44,358 nucleotides of DNA from an uncultured Rhodospirillaceae bacterium (GCA_900553035.1 USCC01000005.1:1-44358), one strand, 5' to 3'; positions 31,083-39,710 are shown, numbered from the stretch's first letter. Notes: a model not told the origin generated them from the sequence alone. Program-made: numbers and translations.

Positions 31083-32171
31083 TCAGCGCCCCTTGACCAG
31101 ACGGGACAGCCAATACTGTTTTTTCACATCTTCGGAAACAGCAATCCTGAAGGTGCTCTTTCCGGCCTCGCGGCAGTCTTTCAGGTTTTTCATGCCCTTT
31201 TCCGACAGATAGGCCGGCATTTTCCCGTACTGTTCCTCTGTCTGGTTTTTAATATAGGGCTTTTCCTGATACAACGGTATTTCCGCCAGAGACGGATCCG
31301 AAGAAACGCCGGCTTCATTGCAGGCCCTGACATGTTCTTTCACCCACGCGGCCGAAGCATTTGACAGCCCGGCGCGCTCCGGCTGTTGCAACACGGAAAG
31401 CGGCTGTGAAAAATAATTCTCGCCGTTCAGTGTACAGATTTTCTTCACACTGTCGGCCAGAGAAAACTCTTTCAGCGTCCCCGTCCGGTTGGCATACAGC
31501 TCCCCGCGGCTGAGCGGGTCAAGGACATGCGACATTTCATAGGCCATTTTGCGGTATTCGTCGTTGTACCACCCCAGCAGACACGCGGACATGACTTCGC
31601 CCTTTTCCTTATCCGTCATTTCGGCGCGGTCGGCCTGCGCTTCTTCATAATCGGAAACCATGCCCTGATAATCCCGGCGCATCCGCGACAGCGGCATGTA
31701 GTCATATTTGAAAAACAGCTCCTCGCACACCTGTATTGAACAGGCGACGGCGTCGGCTTCCATCAGTCGTTTTTCCGGCAGCTGGCTTTTCATGCTGACA
31801 AACGGATCATAACCCGCGATCGCCCCACGGCCGATCTGACCGGCATGACGTGCTTCGTGCACCAGCGTGGACACCCATTTGTCGGGATCCTGCCGGTTCG
31901 ACATGATCAGCTCTTTGCTCCGCGACCGACAGGCCCCCATCGTCGCCCCCAGATCCCCGATTTTCACCGTATAGCCAAGCGCGGCGGCCTCTTCCAGAAT
32001 CTGTCTGCCCACTTTGCTGACAGCAATCCGGTTGATGACGTCCGTCAAATCCGCCTTTTCCTCGTCGGTTCCTTCCAGCTTGAAGGGCGTCGCCAGATCC
32101 TGCGGTTCCAGAGCGCTGAGCGGCGTTTCGTCCCGGGACGTCTGCGGGGAAAATGTATCTTTCAAGTTCAT
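31083..32171 (-). CDS. HEARH metallopeptidase-like protein, paralogue 2
   Basis: A 362-residue protein without signal peptide or membrane helix. The core is INRIAVSKVGRQILEEAA, then a strand region (YTVKIGDLG), then the zinc-like motif VHEARHAGQ (His105, Glu106, His109) and, 28 residues after His109, MEADAVAC (Glu138). HEXXH plus a downstream Glu is the ligand set of gluzincin-type peptidases. From memory it resembles the putative-metallopeptidase DUF6782 family. C-terminal features shared with the paralogues are a WYNDEYRKMAYEMSHVLDP segment and KICTLNGENYFSQPLSVLQ. It starts 12 bases after paralogue 1 ends, so they form one unit. The substrate is unknown. Without a secretion signal it acts in the cytoplasm or is exported by a dedicated system. 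Confidence 0.75.
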   Translation of the reverse strand: MNLKDTFSPQTSRDETPLSALEPQDLATPFKLEGTDEEKADLTDVINRIAVSKVGRQILEEAAALGYTVKIGDLGATMGACRSRSKELIMSNRQDPDKWVSTLVHEARHAGQIGRGAIAGYDPFVSMKSQLPEKRLMEADAVACSIQVCEELFFKYDYMPLSRMRRDYQGMVSDYEEAQADRAEMTDKEKGEVMSACLLGWYNDEYRKMAYEMSHVLDPLSRGELYANRTGTLKEFSLADSVKKICTLNGENYFSQPLSVLQQPERAGLSNASAAWVKEHVRACNEAGVSSDPSLAEIPLYQEKPYIKNQTEEQYGKMPAYLSEKGMKNLKDCREAGKSTFRIAVSEDVKKQYWLSRLVKGR

Positions 32172-32183
32172 TACGGTTGTCCT

Positions 32184-33275
32184 TTATCGAGAATTGGAAT
32201 TTTCCAGAGAATCCATCAGAAGGCTTCTTTGGGTTTCCTTTTTTTTCTGTTTTTCAAAATATTTCTCAAACGCCTTTTCCCGACGCATCTGAAGCAGCAT
32301 GATTTCAGGACGTTCCGTCACCGCCGGCGGATTCGGCCCGAACTCGGCATCCATTCGGGAACGGACGAACGGCGGATCCGGATATGAAACCATCTTTTCC
32401 ACCGACGTATCGCGGCACTTTTCACCGTAATAGATTTCCCATCCTCTGGCATAATCCTGCATCCAGGAACGGGTTTCCTCTGAAACGGCCGCGAACTTTT
32501 CAGTGTGCAGCAATTCAGCCGAGCCGGTAAAATAGTTGCCGCCCCCAAGCGTACAGACCATACTCACGGTTTTTCCGGCATCCAGAGCCTTCGGTGCCGG
32601 ACGGCCGCCGGCATCTTTGAAATCGTCATCCGCCGGTTTGACCACATAACTGCGTTCGTAAAGCATTTTCAAAGCGTCATTGTCATACCAGGCCAGCGCC
32701 GCGGCAGTGAGCGCTTCGGCTCTTCGGTTTTCCGGGTCGTTTTTCATGTAGGCTTCCGCAAAAGCCTGTGCAACGCCGGGATAAGAACGGCGGATATCCC
32801 CAAAAGGCGCTGTGTCCCGTTTTTCAGACATCTCGGCACATACTCCGGCCGAACAGGCAACGGCGTCGGCTTCGGTCAGGCGGGTTTCCAGAATGACGCT
32901 CTGTGCCTGAAAGCCCTTGAAATTTTTATGGCATCCGCGTTCGAACTGTCCGGCGTGACGCGCTTCGTGAACCAGCGTGGACACAAGCTGATCCTCGGAC
33001 AGGCCATCGGAGAGCATCAGCTCCCGGCTTTCGGGGTTGCAGGCTCCGCGGGAACTTCCCAGCGGCATCAGGCGGACGGTGTATCCGGCGGCCTCATTCA
33101 GGATTTCCCGGCCCAGCGACGACACGGTAATGCGTTCGGCAACGTTTTCCAGAAGGCGTTGCTCCTCGGGCGTTCCGGCAAAGACAAGACCTGCCGGAAC
33201 TTCGGAGATTTCCGATTTTTCCGGCGAAAAGGACGCGGCCGTCCGATTCTTCTGGTATGCTTCCGACAACGTCAT
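32184..33275 (-). CDS. HEARH metallopeptidase-like protein, paralogue 1
   Basis: The first gene of the family cluster, 363 residues from the ATG at 33275 (MTLSEAYQ), chosen because GGGGAAGG stands close upstream. The upstream start at 33296 is a TTG. The core is AERITVSSLGREILNEAA, a strand YTVRLMPLG, VHEARHAGQ (His103, Glu104, His107) and TEADAVAC with Glu135, the same 28-residue spacing after the second His as in paralogue 2. The C-terminal half has ALAWYDNDALKMLYERSYVV and MVCTLGGGNYFTGSAELL, and ends in a charged Lys/Glu/Gln helix (FEKYFEKQKKKETQ). No signal peptide. It probably heads an operon with its two paralogues, and no promoter was confidently placed upstream. Confidence 0.75.
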   Translation of the reverse strand: MTLSEAYQKNRTAASFSPEKSEISEVPAGLVFAGTPEEQRLLENVAERITVSSLGREILNEAAGYTVRLMPLGSSRGACNPESRELMLSDGLSEDQLVSTLVHEARHAGQFERGCHKNFKGFQAQSVILETRLTEADAVACSAGVCAEMSEKRDTAPFGDIRRSYPGVAQAFAEAYMKNDPENRRAEALTAAALAWYDNDALKMLYERSYVVKPADDDFKDAGGRPAPKALDAGKTVSMVCTLGGGNYFTGSAELLHTEKFAAVSEETRSWMQDYARGWEIYYGEKCRDTSVEKMVSYPDPPFVRSRMDAEFGPNPPAVTERPEIMLLQMRREKAFEKYFEKQKKKETQRSLLMDSLENSNSR

Positions 33276-33389
33276 GAAGGCCTTCCCCGTAAACAATTTT
33301 TCTTTGTTTTAAAATAGCATGCTTCCGCCGGGAGGAGCAACCATTTTTTAGACAAAATTATTTTTATTTTTCATAATTTGAGCAAAAGA

Positions 33390-33417
33390 AAAGCCCCCGT
33401 CGGCGGGGGCTTTCACT
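33390..33417 (-). terminator. Intrinsic terminator after the response regulator gene
   Basis: Stem AAAGCCCCCG (33390-33399) / CGGGGGCTTT (33404-33413) with a 4-base loop, reading TTTTCTTTT on the minus strand. Confidence 0.88.
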
Positions 33418-33436
33418 TTAATCTTTGTCAAAGGAA

Positions 33437-34093
33437 TCAGGTTTCCAGAATTCCCATGCGCTGAGCCGTCACAACAGCCTTTGTGCGGTTTTCGACATGC
33501 AGATGGCGCAACAGAGCGTTGATGTGCAGCTTAACCGTCGCCTCGGAGACTTTCATTTCATAGGCGATCTGCTTGTTTGACAAACCGTTGCTCAGATGCT
33601 GGAGCACTTCGCTCTGGCGGAAAGTAAGGTTCTTTCCGTTCGGCAGAGTGTGTGACAGGATTTTTCCTTCGCCGGTATGACGTTCCGGTTTCTGCATTCC
33701 CTTCAGAACGGCCGGCGGGACATAGGCATTGCCGTCCATGATCAGGCGAAGCGCGCTGATTGTCAGAGAATCAGGGGACAATTTTGTGATATATCCGGTG
33801 ACGCCGATATCAAAGGTATCCAGAATATCCTTCGGCTCTTCGGATTCACTCAGCATCACAATGCGGGCCGTCGGGAACATGGTGAATACGGAACGGAGAT
33901 TCTCTTTCCATTCCTTGCCCAGCAGATCACGGTCGATAAAGACCAGATTAAACGGAATATTCCGTGCGGACAAGGGAGTAAGAGCTTCATAATTCGTCAC
34001 TTCCTGCAGTTCGCCGAGTGCGTCAAAGCGCTGCAGCTGGCTACGGAAACCTTCCCGGAACAGCGTATGGTTATCAGCAATTAAAACTCTCAT
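33437..34093 (-). CDS. Orphan NarL/LuxR-type response regulator
   Basis: A 218-residue protein with a receiver domain (1-120) and a LuxR helix-turn-helix (about 155-215). The phospho-acceptor is Asp54 (NLVFIDRDLLG), the switch Ser82 is in VMLSESEEP and Lys104 is in YITKLSPDS. The acidic pocket, usually two acids, is Asp7-Asn8 here (LIADNHTLF), so Mg2+ binding and phosphorylation may be weaker. The DNA-binding part LTFRQSEVLQHLSNGLSNKQIA, then VSEATVKLHINALLRHL, is intact. No sensor kinase is nearby. It is a single gene with its own terminator, next to the metallopeptidase cluster on the same strand, but separated by the terminator and 160 bases. Its targets are unknown. Confidence 0.88.
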   Translation of the reverse strand: MRVLIADNHTLFREGFRSQLQRFDALGELQEVTNYEALTPLSARNIPFNLVFIDRDLLGKEWKENLRSVFTMFPTARIVMLSESEEPKDILDTFDIGVTGYITKLSPDSLTISALRLIMDGNAYVPPAVLKGMQKPERHTGEGKILSHTLPNGKNLTFRQSEVLQHLSNGLSNKQIAYEMKVSEATVKLHINALLRHLHVENRTKAVVTAQRMGILET

Positions 34094-34640
34094 CTTTTTC
34101 CCTTCCTTATTCTGTCTTTATTTATTTTGGGGTCCTCCGGGGGTTCGTCCTTCGGACCTTTTTCCTCAGACTTTCAAACTTCTGTTTCCTAACAGTCATC
34201 AGACTATGAAACTTCGGCCGCTGAAGATAGATAACAAATAGAACTATATTCTTTCAGGTACGCCCATTTGCTATTTTTTTCTCTTTTTAGTATATCGCAT
34301 CTTTCCGGAAGTTCAAGAGAATAAATCCCTTTATTTTTTATATCCCCGTCGGAAGAAGGGGACAGACTGTGCCGTCAAACCTAAGGTATGCAATAAAAAA
34401 GAGGATGCATGCACAGGAAAAAGGGGATTCATCCGAATATGGAAGACGCGAAATTCTTCTTTGATAATACTGCCGGAACGATTTATGAAAAAAGTTGGCA
34501 GGATAAAACTTTTTTCCGCCCCTCTGAAATCGAATCGGCCGTTTTTACGGCGGCGAATCGACCCGAAACAGGAGGCCTTCCCCCAAAAAAAACGGCGGCG
34601 GCGGGGATTATCCCCCTCTTCTCCTCCCCGAAAGGCAGGC
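34094..34640. other. Long intergenic region, nothing recognised
   Basis: About 550 bases upstream of the response regulator and downstream of the DUF362 gene. The first half is AT-rich and should contain the regulator's promoter. Open frames here have no ribosome binding site plus family match that would support a gene. Confidence 0.4.
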
Positions 34641-34672
34641 CGGCCGGAAAAGGAAAGCCGCTTTTCCGGCCG
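34641..34672 (-). terminator. Strong hairpin after the DUF362 gene, no T run
   Basis: 12-bp perfect stem CGGCCGGAAAAG (34641-34652) / CTTTTCCGGCCG (34661-34672) with an 8-base loop, 10 bases past the stop. It lacks a T run, so it may be a weak terminator or an mRNA 3'-end stabiliser. Confidence 0.5.
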
Positions 34673-34682
34673 ACGCGGCCTC

Positions 34683-35804
34683 TTAAACCCGGCACAGTTC
34701 GTACTCCGTCGTTCCCAGACCGATTTTTTCGGCATGCTTCAACCCCGTCAGCCAATCCGTGTCCGGATGCAGAAGATGGAACTTATCGGCACCTTCCAGA
34801 ACATCGTGCGGATGCTCTTCAATCAGCTTGTTCGGCGATGTGCTGGCCGGCGCGGCAATAACCAGATCCGCGCACGCCTTGTCCAAAGCGACCGGGTCAA
34901 ACGACGCCGCCATCCCGATATCCGGCACGACTGCCGCGTCGTTGTGGTTCCAGCAGTCGCACTCCGGCGATACGTTCATGATAAAGCTTATATGGAAGTG
35001 CGGTTTGTCCTTTAAAATCGCGAGCGTATATTCCGCGATCTTGCAGTTCAGCACTTCGGATGTGTTTGAAGCCCCCATGACCGCGCCGTCAAACTGGCAC
35101 AGGGCGACACACTGCCCGCACCCGACGCAGCGGCTGTAGTCAATTTCCGCTTTGCGTTCCGGAGTCAGATGGACGGCCTCGTGCGCACAGTTTTTGACGC
35201 ATATGCCGCATCCGACGCAGTTGTCCGTATCGATTCTCGGCTGGGCCGACGAATGGAGTTCCAGTTTTCCCGGGACGCTCGCCCCGCCCATCCCCAGATT
35301 TTTCAGAGCGCCGCCGAAACCGGCCTGTTCATGTCCCTTGAAGTGATTCATGGAAATGATAACATCCGCGTCCGCCAGAGCCGTGCCGATTTTCGGCGCT
35401 TTGCAGTATTCGCCGCCAATTTCGATTTCACGGAAATCCGTCCCCTTCAATCCGTCCGCGATCATGACCGGGCAACGAGCCGAAATCGGGTTAAATCCGT
35501 TTTCCATGGCGCTTTTCAGATGGTCAACCGCATTCGCGCGGCCGCCGGAATATAATGTGTTGCAGTCCGTCAGAAACGGCTTTGCCCCCAAAGCGCGGAG
35601 CATATCCGCCATCCGTGCGGCATAATTCGGGCGGATATAGGCCAGATTTCCCGGCTCTCCGAAATGGATTTTAAGCGCTGCGAACCGATGTTCCAAAGGC
35701 ATATCCTTCATCCCGGCTCGGGTGACCAGATGTTCCATCTTGTCCAGAAGGTTCCGGGTCGGCGACGTCCGTAAATCGATAAAATACACTTTTGATTTTG
35801 TCAT
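34683..35804 (-). CDS. DUF362 protein with two [4Fe-4S] ferredoxin clusters
   Basis: A 373-residue cytoplasmic protein. The DUF362 part starts KVYFIDLRTSPTRNLLDKM and has FALKIHFGEPGNLAYIRPNY-like sequence (seen as LKIHFGEPGNLAYIRPNYA) and ISMNHFKGHEQAGFGGALKN. The bacterial-ferredoxin insert near residues 195-240 has two full four-cysteine motifs, CVGCGICVKNC and CVGCGQCVALC. The C-terminal DUF362 half continues to YELCRV. The family is common in anaerobes and is thought to take part in redox or metal-cofactor chemistry, but no reaction is assigned. GGGAGAAG lies 4 bases before the ATG. It stands alone and is divergent from the DUF4139 gene. Confidence 0.88.
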   Translation of the reverse strand: MTKSKVYFIDLRTSPTRNLLDKMEHLVTRAGMKDMPLEHRFAALKIHFGEPGNLAYIRPNYAARMADMLRALGAKPFLTDCNTLYSGGRANAVDHLKSAMENGFNPISARCPVMIADGLKGTDFREIEIGGEYCKAPKIGTALADADVIISMNHFKGHEQAGFGGALKNLGMGGASVPGKLELHSSAQPRIDTDNCVGCGICVKNCAHEAVHLTPERKAEIDYSRCVGCGQCVALCQFDGAVMGASNTSEVLNCKIAEYTLAILKDKPHFHISFIMNVSPECDCWNHNDAAVVPDIGMAASFDPVALDKACADLVIAAPASTSPNKLIEEHPHDVLEGADKFHLLHPDTDWLTGLKHAEKIGLGTTEYELCRV

Positions 35805-35914
35805 ATGTTCTTCTCCCGTGTATCCGTTTTATAAAAACATTCAAGCATAAGCTCGGCACGCTTTTCTTTTAAAGAGAAAAATATCGTCCTTGGGATAGAG
35901 TTTCTTTAAATCGC

Positions 35915-35943
35915 TTGCCTGAATCCCGGGGGGTGTTTACACT
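35915..35943 (+). promoter_or_regulatory. Sigma-70-like promoter of the DUF4139 gene
   Basis: TTGCCT (35915-35920), exactly 17 bases, TACACT (35938-35943). The expected start is near 35950, 37 bases before the ATG. Confidence 0.7.
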
Positions 35944-35986
35944 CTTAGGCAACATCCGTGTACAACAGCAAAAAGGATAACCGGTT

Positions 35987-37399
35987 ATGTTCAAAAAATC
36001 GCTTCTGTTTGCGGCCGCTGCGTTGTGTTTCTCGACTCCTCCGGCTTTTGCCGCCGAAACGGTTGTTACGCCCCAGACGCGGAAATCGCTTAACGTAACC
36101 GTATATAATGACGGCCTCGGCCTTGTGAAGGACAGCCGGACCGTTACCTTCGGCGCCGGTATGAACAGCATTGCCTATCAGGGCGTTTCCGCACAGATCC
36201 AGCCGGAAAGCGCTCTGTTCGCCGGCGAAGACGTCAAGGTTCTGGAACAGAATTTCAATTTCGATCTGCTGTCGCGCCGTTCACTTCTGCAGAAATTTCT
36301 CGGCAGGGAGGTGCAGGTCATCAATACCAATCCCGGTAACGGACAGGAAACAACGGAAACGGCACAGATTCTTTCGGTCGACGCCGGGCTTGTCCTTAAA
36401 ATCGGGACACGCATCGAAACCGACTACAAGGGCCGCCTGATCTTCCCCGACGTCCCGGCCGATCTGCGTGACAAGCCGACGCTTGTTGTTGACGTCATGA
36501 GCGCAAAGCCGGGATCGCGCGATGTCCAGCTCAGCTATCTGACCAACGGCCTGACCTGGCGCGCGGATTACGTGGCCGAACTGAATGCCGACGAGAATGC
36601 TCTGAAACTGAACGGATGGGTTACGCTGACGAATACGTCCGGCATTGCTTATGAAAATGCCGACATCCAGTTCGTTGCGGGCAAAATCAACCGTGTCCGG
36701 CCGCAGCCCCGTCCCATGCTGATGTATGCCGCCAAAGCCCGTTCCATGGGGACGGCAGACAATGCAATGGCCGAAGAAAACCTGATGGATTACCATCTGT
36801 ATTCCCTGGGGCGTCCGACGACCATTCTGTCGAACCAGACGAAGCAGCTTGCCCTGTTGTCCGCCGGTCAGGTCAAGACCGAAAAGGAATACCGGATTGA
36901 CGACATTGCCCCCGTGTATCCGGCGGAAGGCCGCTTTGAATTTGATTCCCGCGGCGTCAAGGTGTTTCTGAAATTTGAAAACACGCTCATGTCCGGGCTT
37001 GGCCTTCCGCTTCCGGCGGGTATTGTAAGGGTTTACAAGGCCAACGCGGATCAGAAGATATTCTTTGTCGGCGAGGATTCCATCTCCCACACGCCAAAGA
37101 ACGAAAAAGTCCGCCTGACTCTGGGCGAAGCGTTTGACGTGACTGTTTCCGGGAAACAGACAAAGTTCAACCGGATTGCCGAAAAGGTTTACGAAGCATC
37201 CTATGAACTGACGTTTAAAAACGCCCGGGAAACGCCCGTGACCGTCGCTTATTACCAGAGCTTCCCCGGAACGTGGACCGTAACGGCGTCAAGCATTGTT
37301 TCGTCCCAGCCCAATGCCGGGCAGGCTCTGTGGAACGTTACCGTTCCGGCGAACGGCAAGACGGATCTGAGCTATACGGTACGCGTCCGCAACCCTTAA
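35987..37399 (+). CDS. DUF4139 domain secreted protein
   Basis: A 470-residue protein with a cleavable signal peptide (MFKKSLLFAAAALCFSTPPAFA, cleavage probably after AFA). The mature protein begins with a strand-rich N-terminal part (LNVTVYNDGLGLVKDSR, GMNSIAYQGVSAQIQPESALF). It continues as the DUF4139 core: SYLTNGLTWRADYVAELN, GWVTLTNTSGIAYENADIQFVAG. It ends in several predicted beta strands (FKNARETPVTVAYYQSFPG, NGKTDLSYTVRVRNP). The fold is beta-rich and periplasmic or outer-membrane-associated, with unknown function. AAAAGG lies 10 bases upstream. It forms an operon with the secreted protein 9 bases downstream. Confidence 0.88.
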   Translation: MFKKSLLFAAAALCFSTPPAFAAETVVTPQTRKSLNVTVYNDGLGLVKDSRTVTFGAGMNSIAYQGVSAQIQPESALFAGEDVKVLEQNFNFDLLSRRSLLQKFLGREVQVINTNPGNGQETTETAQILSVDAGLVLKIGTRIETDYKGRLIFPDVPADLRDKPTLVVDVMSAKPGSRDVQLSYLTNGLTWRADYVAELNADENALKLNGWVTLTNTSGIAYENADIQFVAGKINRVRPQPRPMLMYAAKARSMGTADNAMAEENLMDYHLYSLGRPTTILSNQTKQLALLSAGQVKTEKEYRIDDIAPVYPAEGRFEFDSRGVKVFLKFENTLMSGLGLPLPAGIVRVYKANADQKIFFVGEDSISHTPKNEKVRLTLGEAFDVTVSGKQTKFNRIAEKVYEASYELTFKNARETPVTVAYYQSFPGTWTVTASSIVSSQPNAGQALWNVTVPANGKTDLSYTVRVRNP

Positions 37400-37408
37400 G
37401 GCGTCCGA

Positions 37409-38731
37409 ATGAACCGTATTTCCCATGTTTTTCTGCTTTTTTTCCTGTGCCTTTCGTGTCTTCCGGCGAAGGCGCAGGAAAACCGTCGGAACTGGATGCC
37501 TCTGACGGTTACGGCGGAGGAAGAGGAGTCGTCTGTCCCGGCGGCGCCCGAGTCTTCGCCGGCCGAGCATTCAGGCCGCTTTACCAGTCTGTTTGACAGC
37601 CTTCAGAAAAACCTCCGCGACCGGGAAAGGGAAAGAAAACGCGAAGTCAAGGCCGTTTCGCGCGAAGACGTTTATTCCGCCATTGAGGAAATGATACAGA
37701 AGGCCTACCCGGGCGGCGTACAGCAGATGCTGGCGGTCAACGAACAGATTGAAGACGACATGTATGACCTGATTGTGTCCATGCCGCCCTATACCTATCA
37801 GTATTTCGCGCCGTTCCTGCACACTCTGCCCTACATGCCCGAACGTATTATGAACATTCCCGGGATCAAGGAGCTGAAAGGCAAATTCCCGACGCGCATC
37901 GCGCCGCAGATGAAGGAATACGCCGAAAAATACGGCAAGGACATGTCGCCGCACCTGTACGTTTACCTGATGCCCGAAGCCTGGCCTTCTCAGGAGCGCG
38001 AAAAGGAAACGTTTAAAGGTTACAATAAAATCATAACGATTGACGAGAACACAAAGCCTGAAGACCTTTTTATCATCAACCGCGCCTCGGTTCTGAATGA
38101 GCATGAAATGCCCTCGCCGGAACGATACCGCTCCGGAGCCTTTGAGCAACGCGTTGTCCGGCCGCAGACGCCGGCGGATCAGGTGACGGAAACTTCTGCC
38201 CTGACCGAAGGCGACATTGAAGCGGTGCTGTCGTCCATTGATGCCGTAAAGCAGGCTTTCGGGGAAAACCGGCTGGACGGGTTTCATTCGCAAATCCGCG
38301 GTATGTCCATCAGCGATGACAACTTGATGGGCGAGTTGCTGAATCCGATGCAGACTCTGGTCGACAAGATCAAGCGGCTTCCTGAATCCGCGAAGTTTGC
38401 CGAAACCGTGGGGCGATATGGTTTCACGCCGGACACATGGGCTCTAACGACGGATAAAATCATCAAAGCGGCTCGAGTCGCCCGGATGTCTCCGGGGACG
38501 GCTCTGACTTTGCGGACATGGCGCGGGCTGAAAACGCCGCCGGCATCTTTTGACATTCTGTCGCCGCGCAACAGGCAAACTGCCTGGGACAGCATACAGC
38601 TTTATCTCGGCCTGTATTCCACGACGAAAGAAAACCTGCTTGCAGTCCGGAATTATCGTGATAATATCCGTGATGCTTTTGCCGCGCAGGACATGACGTT
38701 CATGGAGGCACCCGTTTTCGGCATTTATTAG
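37409..38731 (+). CDS. Secreted protein of unknown function, co-transcribed with DUF4139
   Basis: A 440-residue protein with a signal peptide (MNRISHVFLLFFLCLSCLPAKA, cleaved after AKA). An acidic low-complexity linker (TAEEEESSVPAAPESSPAE) leads into a mostly helical protein: a charged helix (LQKNLRDRERERKREVK), then QKAYPGGVQQMLAVNEQ, PYTYQYFAPFLHTLPYMPER, and a C-terminal helical part (ALTLRTWRGLKTPPASFD, QLYLGLYSTTKENLL). The MPPYTYQYFAPFL region is proline/tyrosine-rich, and no catalytic motif is visible. No family recognised. It starts 9 bases after the DUF4139 stop, so it is almost certainly in the same operon. It is followed at 13 bases by gcrA, which may partly share the transcript. 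Confidence 0.75.
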   Translation: MNRISHVFLLFFLCLSCLPAKAQENRRNWMPLTVTAEEEESSVPAAPESSPAEHSGRFTSLFDSLQKNLRDRERERKREVKAVSREDVYSAIEEMIQKAYPGGVQQMLAVNEQIEDDMYDLIVSMPPYTYQYFAPFLHTLPYMPERIMNIPGIKELKGKFPTRIAPQMKEYAEKYGKDMSPHLYVYLMPEAWPSQEREKETFKGYNKIITIDENTKPEDLFIINRASVLNEHEMPSPERYRSGAFEQRVVRPQTPADQVTETSALTEGDIEAVLSSIDAVKQAFGENRLDGFHSQIRGMSISDDNLMGELLNPMQTLVDKIKRLPESAKFAETVGRYGFTPDTWALTTDKIIKAARVARMSPGTALTLRTWRGLKTPPASFDILSPRNRQTAWDSIQLYLGLYSTTKENLLAVRNYRDNIRDAFAAQDMTFMEAPVFGIY

Positions 38732-38744
38732 AAGGAACATGCAC

Positions 38745-39167
38745 ATGGGTTGGACAGACGATCAGGTTGAAGAACTGAAACGCCTTTGGAACGAAGGCTT
38801 GACCACAGGTGAAATTGGCAAGGCGCTGGGCGTATCGAAGAACGCAGTTGTGGGCAAGGCGCACCGTCTGGGACTGAACAGCCGTCCCTCTCCGATCCGC
38901 CGTACGGATGACGAAACGGAACAGGCGGCTCCGGCGCCTCAAAAAGCCGAGCCCAAGGAACCGGCGAAAAAAGCGTCACAGAAAGCCGAAAAGCATAAAG
39001 AAAAACTGTTTACAGTCAATGACTTGACTTCTTCCTCATGCCGTTGGCCCATAGGCGACCCGAAAGACGCCGATTTTCATTTCTGCGGCAAAGAAGCGAT
39101 TCCCGGAAAACCGTACTGCCCGGAACATGCTTCTGTTGCCTATGTTTCGGCAAAATCTGTCCGTTAA
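38745..39167 (+). CDS. gcrA: GcrA cell-cycle regulator
   Basis: A 140-residue protein from the ATG at 38745. AAGGA lies 8 bases upstream, a better spacing than for the ATG two codons earlier. It opens MGWTDDQVEELKRLWNEG, TTGEIGKALGVSKNAVVGKAHRLGL, the GcrA helix-turn-helix. A Pro/Ala/Lys linker follows (EQAAPAPQKAEPKEPAKKA), then the C-terminal sigma-70 binding patch with SSSCRWPIGDP, FHFCGKEAIPGKPYCPEH (Cys-rich). GcrA is an alphaproteobacterial regulator that acts with housekeeping sigma factor at GANTC-methylated promoters. The CcrM methylase is not in the window. A strong terminator follows. Confidence 0.95.
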   Translation: MGWTDDQVEELKRLWNEGLTTGEIGKALGVSKNAVVGKAHRLGLNSRPSPIRRTDDETEQAAPAPQKAEPKEPAKKASQKAEKHKEKLFTVNDLTSSSCRWPIGDPKDADFHFCGKEAIPGKPYCPEHASVAYVSAKSVR

Positions 39168-39191
39168 ACAAACAGAGAAGGCCTGCAAAAC

Positions 39192-39220
39192 AAACCGCTT
39201 TCTCTGGAAAGCGGTTTTTG
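39192..39220 (+). terminator. Intrinsic terminator after gcrA
   Basis: Stem AAACCGCTTTC (39192-39202) / GAAAGCGGTTT (39207-39217) with a 4-base loop, then TTG. Confidence 0.85.
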
Positions 39221-39310
39221 AATGCCCGGAAGGAATATCCTGCCCAGGGAACGGCATTCCGTTTTTTCCGAAAGAAACAAGATATAAAAAGACAGCTAAC
39301 TTTTGACTTT

Positions 39311-39600
39311 TTTATTGCTTAGCAAAAATGAAGGGATACCTCATTCTCAAACCATCGCGCTTTGCCGTAAACAGCTCCAGCCACGGAGAAGAGCCGCCTC
39401 TTTTATTGCTTTGCAAAAATAAAGGGACATCTCATTTTCAAACCATCGCGCTTTGCCGTAAACAGCTCCAGCCACGGAGAAATAACGGCTCTTTTATTGC
39501 TTTGCAAAAATAAAGGGACATCTCATTCTCAAACCATCCGCTTTGCCGTAAACAGCGCCAGCCACGGAGAAGAGCCGCCTCTTTTATTGCTTTGCAAAAA
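39311..39600. repeat. Intergenic tandem repeat of ~91-bp units
   Basis: Units start with TTTATTGCT at 39311, 39402, 39493 and (partial) 39583, with lengths 91, 91 and 90. Each has TTGCTttGCAAAAA, then TCTCATTcTCAAACCATC, GCTTTGCCGTAAACAG and CCAGCCACGGAGAA. Since 91 is 1 modulo 3, the open frames across it are not genes. The TTGCT-nn-GCAA core is also found in the repeat at 15683-15880, with T-rich sequence before it in both cases. Confidence 0.85.
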
Positions 39601-39661
39601 GGGAAAGCGCGTCGGACTTGATTTTTTTCATGAACCCCGCCTCCTCTTTCCCGTCCCCCCC

Positions 39662-39695
39662 AAAAAAAAAGCCTCCCGAAGGAGGCTTTTTTCTT
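39662..39695 (-). terminator. Intrinsic terminator after pilin gene 1
   Basis: Stem GCCTCC / GGAGGC with a CGAA tetraloop (39671-39686), flanked by a nine-base A run on the left (T run on the minus strand) and six T on the right. Duplicated after pilin gene 2. Confidence 0.9.
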
Positions 39696-39710
39696 TATCC
39701 GTGGACAATC

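Noticed and set aside
34409..34861. Possible small genes between the response regulator and DUF362
   Set aside because: No family, poor start signals, and the longest frames overlap the DUF362 gene on the other strand.
39311..39600. CRISPR array or small repeated genes
   Set aside because: The whole 91-bp unit is repeated, without unique spacers. The unit length is not a multiple of three.
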